From the NCBI RefSeq assembly GCF_025399195.1, contig NW_026252158.1:38858-102857 (forward strand): a stretch of DNA of 64,000 bases, written 5' to 3'. The position numbers and the translations under genes are program-made. Below the pieces are notes generated by a model. The model ran no database searches. It saw only the letters and a program-made list of their open reading frames with translations, and had not been told where the DNA came from. Below, piece by piece: positions 22,016-33,508 of the stretch; within the stretch, counting starts at the first letter, position 1; each line of letters starts with the position of its first letter. The DNA is from Umbelopsis ramanniana AG (Eukaryota; Mucoromycota; Umbelopsidomycetes; Umbelopsidales; Umbelopsidaceae).

Positions 22016-23086
22016 TTACAGTGTTCTCGCTCGCTCTAGAGACAGGGTATCATGATCGGATGCTATGCGAATCTGTAATGACGCTCTATGACTATGGATT
22101 TGATTACTGGTTGCCAAATGGTCATAAGCGCCAGAGTCAGTTATATTCTCGGATGGCGTGCGCGTTAACAGTTTAGATAGGCATGCTTGCGAGCAGCAAT
22201 GGTAGGAGACCGGTACCAACATCCCTGCAATCCTGGATTGTCCCAAAGAAAGTAAGCCTCGATGAAATATCAACACTTTACAGATGGCGCAAATGAGGCC
22301 CTGCCTCGTGCATTTCTCTAAATCGTATTGTATAGTGGAAGGAAGGTGCTGCAATATGCTGAAACCTGAATCTTGGGTTGATTTTCCAATCGTTTGAGCG
22401 CATATTGAAACCAGAGATAGAACTTGGTTGTTACAGGAAACAATGCTATTATGCTGTTGCCCATCTATAGCCTCTCGTTGAGGAGGACTGACTGCAAAAA
22501 GATTGTGCTCGACCCAAAAATGAGAAAGATGGAGTTTGGCAATTTCTGCAGGTATGGCCGAAAGCTGGTTTGCCGTGACATCCAAAACTCTCAAATGATG
22601 AAGACTTCCAATCTGAGAAGGAAGTGCAGTGAGAAGATTATTGTGCAAAAACAGCTCTTGTAATGCTTTGGCGCGGTGAATCTCTGGAGGGAGATGTTGG
22701 ATTTTGTTATATCCAACATTTAGTTCTTGCAGGCCAGCAAGGGACCAAATCTCCATAGGAAGGGAGGTTAAATTATTGTTCTGAAGATGAATTGTATGAA
22801 GACTGGATAGTTGGCTTATGGCAGGCGGTGGAATAATCTGCAAGAAAATTATGATTTAGCTTTTTACTTAGTCAGTATTCCAATACAGAAAGGTTGAGCT
22901 TCTAACCAGGTCTGCAATTCGACTGCTGCTTAAACTGACTAGATTGTTGGAGAATGTCTGCGTGCACGTCTGTTGCCGACGCCGGACCTGATGTTCGTCA
23001 TCTTCTTTGGAGAGATTGAAGTGCGAGGTAGTACAGCCGTGCAAATACCATAGAATGACAGCTTGATCTGCAGTGGTATCGGTCAT
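22016..23086 (-). CDS. Leucine-rich repeat protein with C-terminal Cys cluster
   Basis: Two exons encode about 330 aa. The first (MTDTTADQAVILWYLHG..., ending SSSRIADL) joins at GTTAGA/TTGCAG to IIPPPAISQLSS. Four to five typical LRRs follow, for example LHTIHLQNNNLTSLPMEIWS, LQELNVGYNKIQHLPPEI, LQELFLHNNLLTALPSQIGS and LRVLDVTANQLSAIPAEI. After the repeats comes a Cys cluster: C-X6-CAIC, then about 28 residues later HCCSQAC, reminiscent of a small zinc ribbon seen after LRRs in some fungal proteins. The function is unknown; LRRs of this type serve as protein-binding platforms. It is divergent from the next gene across about 70-140 bp. Confidence 0.8.
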
Positions 23087-23156
23087 ACTTTAAGCATTGC
23101 AACTTGGATGTAAACGCAACTCTTGAAACGGAACTGGTCACGCTGTCCCGAGAGCT

Positions 23157-24715
23157 TTGACAATCAGAAATTTTCTTTTCTGTGAGAAAAAAGAGCCGTA
23201 CTCAGACACAACAAACACAACGTACATGGAGAAATTCTACCAACCATATTCTACACAGTCACCCCGGCGATGGTCAAGGAACACAATGAGTGATGAAGAG
23301 GAGGTGATTTTTAAAATGAGCGACAATGAAGCTTCCAATTTTCGGTTACATCGGAGATCATCCAGTAGCTCTTCAAGCTCACAGAAGATGTGTATAGACT
23401 CTGACGACAAAGGACGAGCAAATAATCTCAGGTGGAGACAAGCTCCTCCATCCCCTTTGGCTGATTATATAGATAAAAGTGCTCAAATTCGGAGGCCATC
23501 GATGATACGATGTCATTCAGACACACAAATCTCATTCAGCTCCGTACCAACTACAAGTTCCACAAACAATAGCAGCGAAGATGCAATGTCTGAAATCGGT
23601 AGCATAGACGGATCTTCTACAGTAGGGCCAACATCACGAAGGAAATCATATTCAGCGGGTTCTCATTCTCCAATACCGAATACATTTGGTACAGATAGGG
23701 AGAGAAGTACGGGAGGCGGACCTGAGCGAAGAAGCGTTACACGAAGAGGATCATTGCTGGTAAGTGTTCCTTTGCATGATCATTGTAACAACAATGGAAC
23801 GTTCAACTTATGTCGAATGCACCTCACACAGCCAAAAGGCCGGCAACTTGCGAGGATCATGAACCAGTTAGAGGTAGGCATGTGCATAAACCCCCTTGAA
23901 ATTTAAAGTGAACCATGCTGACCAGTTGTCATTTTTGGAAATCACAGGAAGAAACTCGATCTGCTGATTTCGACATACAACACGAGAAAGAAATAACGCA
24001 GAATCTACGAAAATCATCGATTGTAGAAATGGATAACAACAAAAACGAGGTATATATTTTGGGACATGGCCATTGTGGTAGCAAGTGGCTAATCAATGTC
24101 TCCCGTTTCACAACAGTTTACGGTACCAGCAGCCGCGTGGGCAAGAGCAAAGGAAATTGAAGGTTCCCCCACGATGTCACCATACCAATGTTCGAAGCTT
24201 AACCCAGAAATAGAGATGACGGTTAGACAACTGCAAAATGTGGGACGTACCGATGAATGTAACGATTATACTGATAAGGCTATTGCTATTCTTTTCCCTT
24301 CTTTTTTTTTGTAGTTATTACAATATGACGCGCTCCCCTCTCCGACCAACCAAAGTCTTCGTCATATCAAGCGTAAAGGTATTTCGGACTTGTAGTGGAC
24401 GTCGGTAAAACCTAATTAGACCACTGATCGATTGTCATCACAGCGTCGGAGGACAGATTTGAACAATATCAAGTCAGTGGCAGTAATTTCAAACGACGAG
24501 CAGTATCCCCGTCCGTATCACTAACGGGATCACCTGTGCTGTCGGGAATCTCCAGTCCCCCGGCCACATTTATGATGTATGGTACCAGCCCCACAAATAC
24601 AAGTGCCAATGCCGCTGCTCGAGTACAACAACGAACCAACCAACTTCCCAGTCATCATTTCAATCTGCATGATGCTAGTGGTGGCCTTAGCAAAATGTCG
24701 CTTGGTGAAGAGTAA
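23157..24715 (+). CDS. Disordered Ser-rich regulator-like protein, unknown
   Basis: I do not recognise a named family. Five exons give about 400 aa, mostly disordered. The protein has a Ser tract (HRRSSSSSSSSQK), several Arg-x-x-Ser sites (RRPSM, RRKSYSAG, RRGSLL) and many Ser/Thr-Pro sites. Two parts look constrained: SLLPKGRQLARIMNQLEEET followed by acidic/basic helix text (FDIQHEKEITQNLRK), and a C-terminal block, IKRKASEDRFEQY then NFKRRAVSPSVS. The latter is basic, could be a nuclear signal, and carries Ser-Pro phosphosites. Junctions are in phase (CTG/GTAAGT to CACAG/CCAAAAGG; AAAG/GTATTT to CACAG/CGTCG). A start at 23226 (MEKFYQPYS) is an alternative. It is probably a nuclear phosphoprotein, by inference. 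Confidence 0.7.
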
Positions 24716-24915
24716 AAAAAACCTGTAAATAAAGTCCTCGATGAAGAGAAAAAATTGTGAGGTGTAACCTGTGGGGGTCCTGCTGGAAATGGTTGGGAAT
24801 CGCGGGTGATATTTTGAAAGGCCGCCCCCACCTTTTTTTTTGTTATTTTCTTTGGCGTTACGTTCCCCTCACCCGCGGCTCTTCTCTTTTCATCTCTCAA
24901 ATATCCATAACCACC

Positions 24916-26592
24916 ATGTCTGCTTGGTTATCCCGCAAGGTTTCGGCGTTCACTATACATGATGTCGATGGGTCTAGTGCTCAGAAGGAGGCAATCAACG
25001 CTATTGCCAAGGAATTCGAAGTTTCTACCGAAAACCTTAGAACCATCGTCAAGCAGTTCAACGAGGACATGGACAAGGGACTTCAGCGTCACGGAGCTAC
25101 AGGTTAGTGAGACCATGTTCATGCAGAGGGTTTCGTGCGAAAACTTTATGGGTTCTAATATGATCATGTGCCTTGCCAGTTGCCATGATTCCCAGTTACG
25201 TACAGGGACGCCCCACTGGCAAGGAAACTGGCAAATACCTGGCACTCGATTTGGGAGGCACTAATTTGCGTGTGTGCGAAGTTAACTTGTTGGGAGATAG
25301 CAAGGTCACTATCCACCAGCAAAAGTTTGTCGTGTCCAATGAGTTGAAGACCGGAGAAATGCGACACTTGTGTGATTATATTGCCGACTGTGTCGACAGC
25401 TTCCTTACTGAAAATGGTTCAGACAAACTGGATAATGACCTCCAGCTTGGTTTCACTTTCTCTTTCCCTGTCAACCAGACTGCCATCAACCGTGGTACCC
25501 TTATGCAATGGACAAAGGGCTTTTCTTGCCACGGTGCCGTCGGCAAGGACGTTGTCATTATGCTCCAAGATTCTTTCAGACGTAAGAACTTGAACGTCAA
25601 TATCGCCGCTGTAAGTTTCCTATTGCTCATGGGAAGAGCTCCTTGTTTTTGGCAAATCCCCCCTATCTATGATATCTAACATTCCTCTCCTCCACGTCTG
25701 TTTATTTTTTCTTATTACATTGCAGATCGTCAATGATACGGTCGGTACCTTGATGGCTAATGGTTATCGGGATCCCAAGTCACACATGGGCGTCATTCTC
25801 GGTACTGGTACCAACGCAGGTAGATAATGGCATTCCGCATTTTCATTAATTTCGACCAAAATTGGCGTGCTGATAAGCATTATTTATCATACAGCTTATT
25901 ATGAGACTATGGACAAGATCGTGAAGTGGGATCAAGGCCCCACCGCAACCAAGGAGATGGCTGTCAACATGGAGTGGGGCGCGTTCGACAATGAACGCCG
26001 TGTTATTCGCTTGACCCCCTATGACAATAAGTTGGATCGTGAATCCATCAACCCTCGCCTCCAAACCTATGAGAAGTTGATCTCTGGCATGTACCTTGGA
26101 GAAATTACACGTAATGTACTCGTGAGCCTTATCGATAGAACCCTCCTATTCAATGGCCTCTCCTCACCTGACCTCAACAAGCAATGGGCTTTTGAAACCG
26201 CATACATGTCTACCATTGAATCAGATGCCACCAAGGACTTGTCTGATACCCAACACGTTTTGGAAAGCATATTAGGTCTTCCCATGACTACCTTGGTTGA
26301 CCGTCAAATCGTTAAGAAGGTTTGCGAATTTGTTGGTGTCAGAGCTGCTAGAGTCTCGGCTGCTGGCCTTGGTGCCGTTTTGTCCCACTCCAACCTTGTC
26401 GAAGAAGGTTGCACGATCGCTATTGATGGATCTGTGTTTGAGTTTTACCCTAACTTTGCTGACAACATGATGGCTGGCCTCAAGGAACTCTTTGGCGACC
26501 AGATTGAGAACAAGGTCAAGTTCTCTCTTGCTCGCGACGGATCTGGTCTTGGAGCCGCTGTCATTGCTATGATGGCTCACAAAGCCAACTAA
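24916..26592 (+). CDS. HXK: Hexokinase
   Basis: Hexokinase phosphorylates glucose and other hexoses with ATP, the first step of glycolysis. Exons give about 490 aa: MSAWLSRKVSAFTIHDVDG, VAMIPSYVQGRPTGKETG, phosphate-1 loop YLALDLGGTNLRVCEV, sugar-binding block LQLGFTFSFPVNQTAINRGT, catalytic Asp in IVNDTVGTLMANGY, phosphate-2 loop VILGTGTNAAYYE, then GAFDNERRVIRLTPYDNKLD and the C-terminal adenosine region SLARDGSGLGAAVIAMMAH. All catalytic motifs are intact. The ATG at 24916 sits in a CCACC-ATG context. Codon use is strongly biased, suggesting high expression. Confidence 0.95.
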
Positions 26593-27003
26593 AAATTTGT
26601 CATCTTTCCCATGTACTTTTTCTTTGGTCAATGTTGTACATCGTCCTATCTATGATAGCATTTTTTTTCTATATAAACGACAAGCTCCATCATTTTGTGT
26701 AAAAAGGAATAAGTTTTTTTTAAAAAAAAAAAAATTGTTGCCATGCGGGCGAGGGAGTGCACAATGTCAATTTTAGGCTCTACCCACATGGGCCAACAAT
26801 TTTATGATGAGTGCACAATCGATTGAGGAAAAGATCACATTGACACCAAAGAGCCATCCACCAAAGCATAATTTTAAAAAGACAGCCTCCGATAAAACAA
26901 ATTTTCTTTATAGATCGAAAACAGTTGTAATAGTTTCGCAGCCATCAAATCACTGTGAAGCAAATTCTTAACTGCCATAACAAATGCTATTCTGATATGA
27001 AAT
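26593..27003. other. Convergent 3' flank, hexokinase and RPL32
   Basis: These 411 bases between convergent genes contain a T-run then A-run around 26716-26733. They hold presumed 3' UTRs; no gene is seen. Confidence 0.6.
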
Positions 27004-27492
27004 TTACTCCTGGGATCTGACACGAGCGTTGGCGTTGACAACCTTGACGTTAAGCTGGGCAGCACGCTCAATGATGGCAATGCGGTTCTTTGAGGAGACG
27101 TTGTGGGCAATCTCAGCGGCGTAGGTACGGTTGTGCATCAACAAAAGATCGAGTTCCTTAAGGTTGGAGACGGGGAACTTGCGGAATCCGTTGGGAAGAA
27201 GGTGACGGGTCTTCTTGGCAGATCCGTAACCGATCTTGGGCATAGGAGCTTGGCCCTTGAAGCGTCTGCGGACACGACTGTCAATACCCTTGGGCTTTCT
27301 CCAGGATTCCTACAATGGCCCAAAAAAAAAAAAAGGTTTAGTCACATTGGGCATCACGGCACGGATTTGCATAGACCGTGTAGTCAAGAAAAGTATACAT
27401 ACACCAACACGCATGAAGCGGTTAGACTGGTGACGCTTGAAGTGAGCAGTGCGCTTCTTCACAATGGTGTGCTTGACAGCAGGAGTGACCAT
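27004..27492 (-). CDS. RPL32: 60S ribosomal protein L32 (eL32)
   Basis: This is eukaryotic ribosomal protein eL32 of the large subunit. Two exons are joined across an intron of about 90 nt (27310-27402). Exon 1 is [30 protein letters not shown]; exon 2 is [80 protein letters not shown] and [15 protein letters not shown], then stop TAA. The protein is about 132 aa, the normal size, and every block matches the family. Codon use is highly biased, as expected. The intron contains a weak 5-bp stem (CACGG/CCGTG, 27360-27380). Confidence 0.95.
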
Positions 27493-28400
27493 ATTTGTCT
27501 AAATGGAAAATTGCGAATTAGATATTGGGTCATCAATCGGTAGTAAACTATTTCCCAGGACGAGAATGGAATGGGCGAATGCACCGAATGTCGAATGTAA
27601 GTATCCCTCGGGTGGTGAAGAGGTCTTTTTCATATCGGGCATGTTGTTGCCGAATGTCTAATCTTTTGCATCAACCGTAGAAGAAATCACCAATGTCGAA
27701 ATGTCGAGGGTACGTATCTCCAGCGGTTCGATCGATCATGACATGGATGAATTCGGTTTCTCTCCCAAGCTATCTCTGTTACGATGGATGGATGGATGGA
27801 TGCTCACCAGAACTAGAAAAGAGGGAGTTTCTCAGCTGCCTCGAAATCGTTTCTTGATATGGCAGACCTTGCCTGTCCTTACCCGCTCGGAACACGTCAC
27901 ATTATTTTAATGACTAAATTACGACATTAGAAAAGTGGAATTTTTCTGGGATATCAGTGCATCTTAACGTCCTTCTCACCAATGCAATTAGAGCTATAAG
28001 AGACATATCACTAGAACATAGCTACTGTTGCTTTCGGACTAACTTATAAGAATTGTCGTTCAAGACGTTTCTTGTATCGCTCTATTGTTGGCAGGACCTG
28101 TTAATGAGCTGCTGGGAATACTTATGCCAACGGATACATCATGGTACTCCCGAAGATGGGCCACATCAAAGATAATAATTCTTCAAGAAGCACAATGCTA
28201 TACACATCATTGGCATTGCATCCAAAAATTTATACGAATCATTAAAGGCCCAAACTACACAAGATCGACCACGTATACGTTTTTTTTTTCCACTGGTTAT
28301 CATTTTCTTCTTTTCACAACGTGTACATCTACTCGAATACAGGGTAGACTGACTACCGTGCGATACAATTAATGGTGGGAGAGCCAAACAACTGTTTGAA
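27493..28400. promoter_or_regulatory. RPL32 upstream region
   Basis: These 908 bases lie between the RPL32 start and the Ran-binding protein stop, both on the minus strand. They contain four copies of AATGTC within 120 bp (27587-27705) and a short GATG microsatellite (27783-27802). No coding exon is supported. Confidence 0.45.
27783..27802. repeat. (GATG)5 microsatellite
   Basis: Five perfect tandem GATG units lie in the intergenic region upstream of RPL32. Confidence 0.9.
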
Positions 28401-30568
28401 TTATTCTGATCGAGGTAGATGCGCTATTATCATATCATAAAGGTCTTGTGCAGAGCTTGTGCTGCCCACCTGTGTCAGATAGAACGCCCCATTGTTAGAA
28501 ATGATGTACATTCCACGGAAACAAAAAGTGGATGATCTTTACCTTCAATGCATAATTGACGAGTTTGGTACTTCCGGAAGCAGCAGCGTCGTCTTTTTTA
28601 TCGCCAACTTCAACAGATTCCACAGATTCAAATGCAGCAAATCGCACAAACTTTTCTTGCATGATCCAAACTTTCATGCCAACAAAGAGTGGAACATTCA
28701 ATATCACACGGAATACTGAATCAGCGCGCATGACAAGTCGAGTAGCAGAATTGCCATGGGTTTTCTTGGTATTGATACGCAGAGTACCAGTGCCTCTCTC
28801 CTTCCAGCTGTCCGATGTGCCATCCATCACTAAAAGCTTAGCTTTGACGGTATGAACGGTATATTCGTCCTCTTCACCCGTCGTTACTGATGAAAATGAA
28901 ATGGGATGAGTTGGATATTCCGTTAGCAAAGTGGCCAGGGATAGCCCATCAACTTACTTTCAGATGGCTTTAATCCAGGAACTTTGACTTTTTGTTCGGA
29001 TCCAAATGTTTGTGGGCTAATGCCTCGATCGCCGGTTGACTCGCTTTCGTCATTATCGTCGCCCGACTCATCGCCGTCACTCTCGTCGTCTGACTTGGCT
29101 GCCTTAGTTTGGTCCTTCTCTACTGAGTTGGATCGCTGAGGTAGGCTGGAGAGGGCATTTGACGACGAGCCTTTAGCTGCTAATAACGCAAAAGGGGATG
29201 CTGTAGAGCTTGCAAACGAACTGAAAGATGGCGTGGTTGATGATGATGACACTTGGCTACTGGACACTGAGTTAGAGGCGCCAAAGGTGGAGCTTCCAAA
29301 TCCACTAAAGCTAGTCTGTTTGACACGAAGAAAACAAAAAGAGATGAGTCAGAATCAAAATATGGGGCAAAGCATTGCATTTTGTCAATCGGTGTTGGAC
29401 GCTCACCTTTCCGGTGGAGCCAAATGGCGAGCCACCAGGCACAGGGGCGGTTTGGTGTGCAGCACCCCATCCTTTAGTACCAAAACCTGACGATGAACCA
29501 AACGCATATTTCGGTTGAGGTTTTGGTTTCTCTTGCGATGATGGCTTTGATGCTGATTCTTCGGCAAAGTCATCCCATTCATCCCCATTGGTTTGGCTGG
29601 ACTTTCCAGCAAATTGAGCGAATAAGCCACCCTTCTTTGTACTTGATGGTTCACTTTCCTGACTACTCTCATCCTCCTTTACATCTTCAGTTGTAGTGGC
29701 GATGGTAGGTTCCTGTATCGCTGCAATTTCAGGAGTATCTCTTCTTGTTGGTTTCTTTCGCGGTGATGAGGGTGGGATGACATTTGCGACATCGGCAGCA
29801 GTATTGGACGAATCTTGTTCAACGTCAGTGGTATTATTGTTGGATTGCGCATAGACTTCATCTGGTCCTCTCTTCTTATCGTTATAACTTGACATATGAA
29901 CATCTTCTGGCTCATTTTGCTCATCCAAAGCTTGCATGTGTTCCACTTGTTCTCCGGTTGCCCACGTCATATCCGTGGTTTTCATATCTTTCAAATTCTT
30001 GCGTATTGCCCGAACGGTTGTATCGGCATCATGTTTGCTACAAGTTGAGGAAGGTAGTTTCAGCCAAAGTGATATTTGTATATATTGGTAGGTTATGAGT
30101 TCGGTCACTTACGTCTTCTTAACAGGCGCTTTTGAAACGTCTTCATTTTTTTGCTATAACATCACGTAGGGTCAGAGGAATAATCAATGGATATCGTGGG
30201 TTTACACAGAGTTGGACCACCTACCATAAGCTCATCATCGTCGTTTCGTTCAGCTGGAGCGGGATCTACTGATGTCGCTCGTTCCCGCTTTCGTGTAGCT
30301 GCATCGTCTATGATCAAAGATTCAATGTATTAGTGACTAATGATACTGACTTGTCAATGCATGTTGGAAAACGGATCGTGGGTCAGTGGGAAAATGTTCG
30401 CCGACTAGCCCTCGTGCTCATTCATTAAGTTCATGGTGTGGAATGTTTGTCGATTTCAAACCCACGAAACAAAGCTGGCACAGATAGAGACGTCACCACT
30501 GTCGTAACTGCAAGAAAAAAAGTGGATATCTTCGTACCTAGACCAGTAGTATCAGGTGGTGATGACAT
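28401..30568 (-). CDS. Nuclear export cofactor, RanBP3/Yrb2/Hba1-like
   Basis: Yrb2/RanBP3 proteins bind RanGTP and help Crm1-dependent nuclear export. The first exon encodes MSSPPDTTGL; the next are DDAATRKRERATSVDPAPAE (basic, possible NLS) and QKNEDVSKAPVKKT. A long acidic, disordered region follows, with PSSPRKKPTRRD and KKGGLFAQFAGKSSQ. FG-type motifs include YAFGSSSGFGTKGW, GSPFGSTGK and SGFGSSTFGAS. After an acidic Asp/Glu tract comes a Ran-binding domain: TTGEEDEYTVHTVKAKLLVM, WKERGTGTLRINTKK, RLVMRADSVFRVILNVPLF and EKFVRFAAFESV. The last exon is VGSTSSAQDLYDMIIAHLPR and stop at 28401. The layout (basic N-terminus, FG motifs, C-terminal RanBD) fits Yrb2/Hba1 better than RanBP1 or Nup50. 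Confidence 0.85.
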
Positions 30569-32259
30569 TATGACAAAGTTATCTATGGAGTACGAGCCGC
30601 GATGATTATTTTTTTCAGGCAGAGCGCGCTGTCAGGTGTCGTGAGGTCACTGCTCTCTGGAAAATTTTCGGGTGCCTTTTCACAATCTTTAGTACCAGTC
30701 AACGAGGTGAAATCTATGTTTTGTAAGCTTTTGATGGTGTGAGGCCATTATATAAAGACTTGAGGTTTGACAGTAACGTATTTGTTATAACCCATGATTT
30801 CAGGTGCTTTAGCTTCATATTGAGTTCTTTATTGAACGCCGAGGTCGTTTGAAAAGTAAACAGACCTTCTGGACAGTCCTATCGTGCAGCTCTTGCAGCA
30901 CGCTTGCTTGTGTCTACTTGCGTGAAGCACCAGCAGTACTCTCTCCTCATATATAGCTCCCCATTTGAAATAGATTTTAATTTGTTTATCCGGATCGTAT
31001 GGACTCTTCGTCAATCACGTCTTGAGACGCACTTGCTCTGCCCGCATGCAAGTAACGTCCGCGGGAAAAAGATTGTAGTACTACTAACATAAGAAACATG
31101 TGGATTGTCATTCAATAAACTTATTAGCTTTATGCTGTGGTCTATTTGTTTCTAAGAGCAGTAAGGAATGCCCATCGAAGTCACGTTAAAAGAGACACCG
31201 AGAAATAAGCTTATGTTCTGGGAAGCTGATAGGTAGGCAGGTCCGCTTGCACAGAAACCTTTTTCGTTAAAAGCCATTCCATCTCCACACGTGGAGAATA
31301 CATCAGTGCACTCATGTACAACCATCGGCATTTTCAGTTGTATAATTTGTATTTAAAGCGGCCATTATCAAAATCAAAAAGCACCCAACGTAGATGTTAC
31401 TAGAGGTACGTTCTTGTCTCCAAGGTTTGCAACAAAAAATCGCGTTTATGGCAAACATCTCGCATTTTAAGCCACTATCTTGGTTTAATAAAACACAAAT
31501 GTTTCATTCAGCTTTGCTTTTCTCTGGTTAAACACATGGCTAAGTTTACCGTCTTGTAAAGCTCCTGCCAAGTTGACGGAGGGACAACGCATCTTTTTTG
31601 CTCGCCTGTGAGTGGAAACCGGAGATTGAAAAGTAAAGGAAAGGCGGGGAACGTGTGGGTTGTGAAGAGTGCGGGGAGGATCCCACCTTCATCGGAACGC
31701 CAGTATATCCGTAAACGGAAGAGAGCGATCAGCTCCAGAGCAAATCCAAATTCCCATAGTCCGTGTTTCTCGCAGTTGGTAACACCAGCGACGATATTTC
31801 AAATGCAAGCATTTGGCCGGGCCTGGTGTGGCCTGTTATGGTACAATCCGACCAGACTGAGCTACAAATATTCACAGTAATAATGATGAGATGATTTATT
31901 TACGTAAAGCTCTATGTCGAATGCCCAGTACCATATGGAACAATTTCATAGGAATCCATTCGCGGACCTTGTATATGTGGTCAGCAACATTTCCGTCTAA
32001 CACATGCTCGCCGACACTCGTAAACACTTAATTAAACTCTTCAATTAACAAGAATAAACAAAAACATCGCCATATTCCCTCACACGAGCAAACATATTGC
32101 TTCAAAACCATATGCAACAAAAGTTGGTGGTTACAGTTGCCTATAAATAGTGAGGATATATACAAGTATTCTCACGCCTACGGAGGTCGGCGATTCAAAT
32201 AAAAGGTATAACAGGGTATCGATTGGATATTTGCTTAGAAAGGCCCTTAATTTATACCC
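30569..32259. other. Gene-free intergenic region
   Basis: These 1.7 kb lie between the divergent Ran-binding protein and aquaporin genes. Short frames (for example 90 codons at 31608-31880, +) lack motifs, splice support or codon bias. No repeat family, tRNA or terminal repeat was recognised; both promoters are expected here. Confidence 0.5.
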
Positions 32260-33508
32260 ATGGCTGATACCTTGATAGAAAATATCCTGGCCAAGGAGCC
32301 ACATAGCCCAACCGCAACAATTGTACCCGATAAACATACTATTATAACATCCTTACCCGACATCGCAGGAAGCCACGAAACGGTCATTCCTAACCCACTG
32401 AATCCCTTTGGACGCTGGAGACAAAAGGTTGGGATTTAAACATTATAGAAAGTCAACAAAAAAAAAAAAACAAGATAGCAAAACTAAGATACCGGTATCA
32501 TCCATAGTAGACAGGGTACTAACATCGCCTGTCAAATTTTTGTTTCCCAGTTTCGAGAGCCTCTTTCTGAATTCCTTGGGACATGCGTGTTGCTATGTCT
32601 GGCATGTGGCTGCATTGCGCAGCACACACTTTCGTTAGGTCAATCTGGTAACATCTATGTTGGTCGCGCATTGGCATTAATGATGCCTATCTATATATCC
32701 GGTGGCATTTCTGTGAGTTTTGTTCAAGCTGCAGGGCGGTGAAAAAGAACTTTCTGTGGACTGACTACGCGGACTTTTTTTTTTTCTTTTTTCTCTTTTA
32801 AAAAATAGGGAGGACATCTTAACCCATCTGTCACCATAACGCTGGCTTGCTTTCGAGGGTTTCCCTGGCGAAAAGTACCTATCTACATTGGGTCACAGCT
32901 TTTAGGGGCGTTTACCGGAGCAGCGATTGTTTATGGTGCATATCACGAAAGCATTATCGAATTTTCCAAACAGAATGATCCAAATGTAGCAGCCAGCATC
33001 TTTTACACTAACGCACTCCCCTATTTGAGCAATGGATCGGCTTTTCTTGTGGAACTGATCGGTACTGCCATTATGCTTCTTGTGGTGCTTGGACAAAGCG
33101 ATGAACATAATATGCCTGCCGGACGAAACTCACCGTTGGTCATTGGCCTGGTCATCGTTAGCATTGGAGTTAGCTTTGGATGGGAAACAGGATTTTCCTT
33201 AAATCCTGCGGCTGACCTTGGCGGGCGTTGCCTGGCTGCAATGGGTAAGAGCGAACGAATTTTTTTTTATAATAGGCCAATTTCTTATATGTGAAAAAAG
33301 TTGATTGACCATTTTTGACCACCATCTTATCTGGTACTACAAAGGCTGGGGACACAACGTGTTCACTATTCATCAAGGATATACATGGGTACCAGTTGTG
33401 GCTCCAATTGCAGGCGGTCTTCTAGGCGGCTTCCTATACGAATTCTTCATAGACTCCGAGTCCAACCGCGCACTGTCCCACCGCTGGCGTGCTCACCACA
33501 AACTATGA
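32260..33508 (+). CDS. Aquaglyceroporin-like MIP channel with altered NPA/filter motifs
   Basis: This is a six-helix major intrinsic protein carrying water, glycerol or small solutes through a membrane. Exon 1 (MADTLIENILAKEPHSP..., ending NPFGRWRQK) is a cytosolic N-terminus. Next come FREPLSEFLGTCVLLCLACG (TM1) and ALALMMPIYISGGIS, then loop B GGHLNPSVTITLACF, where NPS replaces NPA. TM3 to TM5 are FTGAAIVYG, FLVELIGTAIMLLVVLG and LVIGLVIVSIGVSFG; loop E is GFSLNPAADLGGRCLAAM; the last exon is AGWGHNVFTIHQGYTWVPVV, then APIAGGLLGGFLYEFF. Introns lie near 32430-32550, 32712-32810 and 33244-33344. The loop E Arg that normally follows NPA is Ala here, while the glycerol-channel Asp is kept. 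About 300 aa. Confidence 0.88.

Noticed and set aside
27310-27402. Possible snoRNA in the RPL32 intron
   Set aside because: There is a 5-bp stem (CACGG/CCGTG) and a loose C-box-like GTGATGC, but no D box or paired terminal stem. Autoregulation by a ribosomal protein is known for yeast L30 (formerly named RPL32), a different protein, so that analogy does not apply.
31608-31880. A 90-codon basic plus-strand frame in the gap before the aquaporin
   Set aside because: There is no motif, no splice partner and no codon bias.
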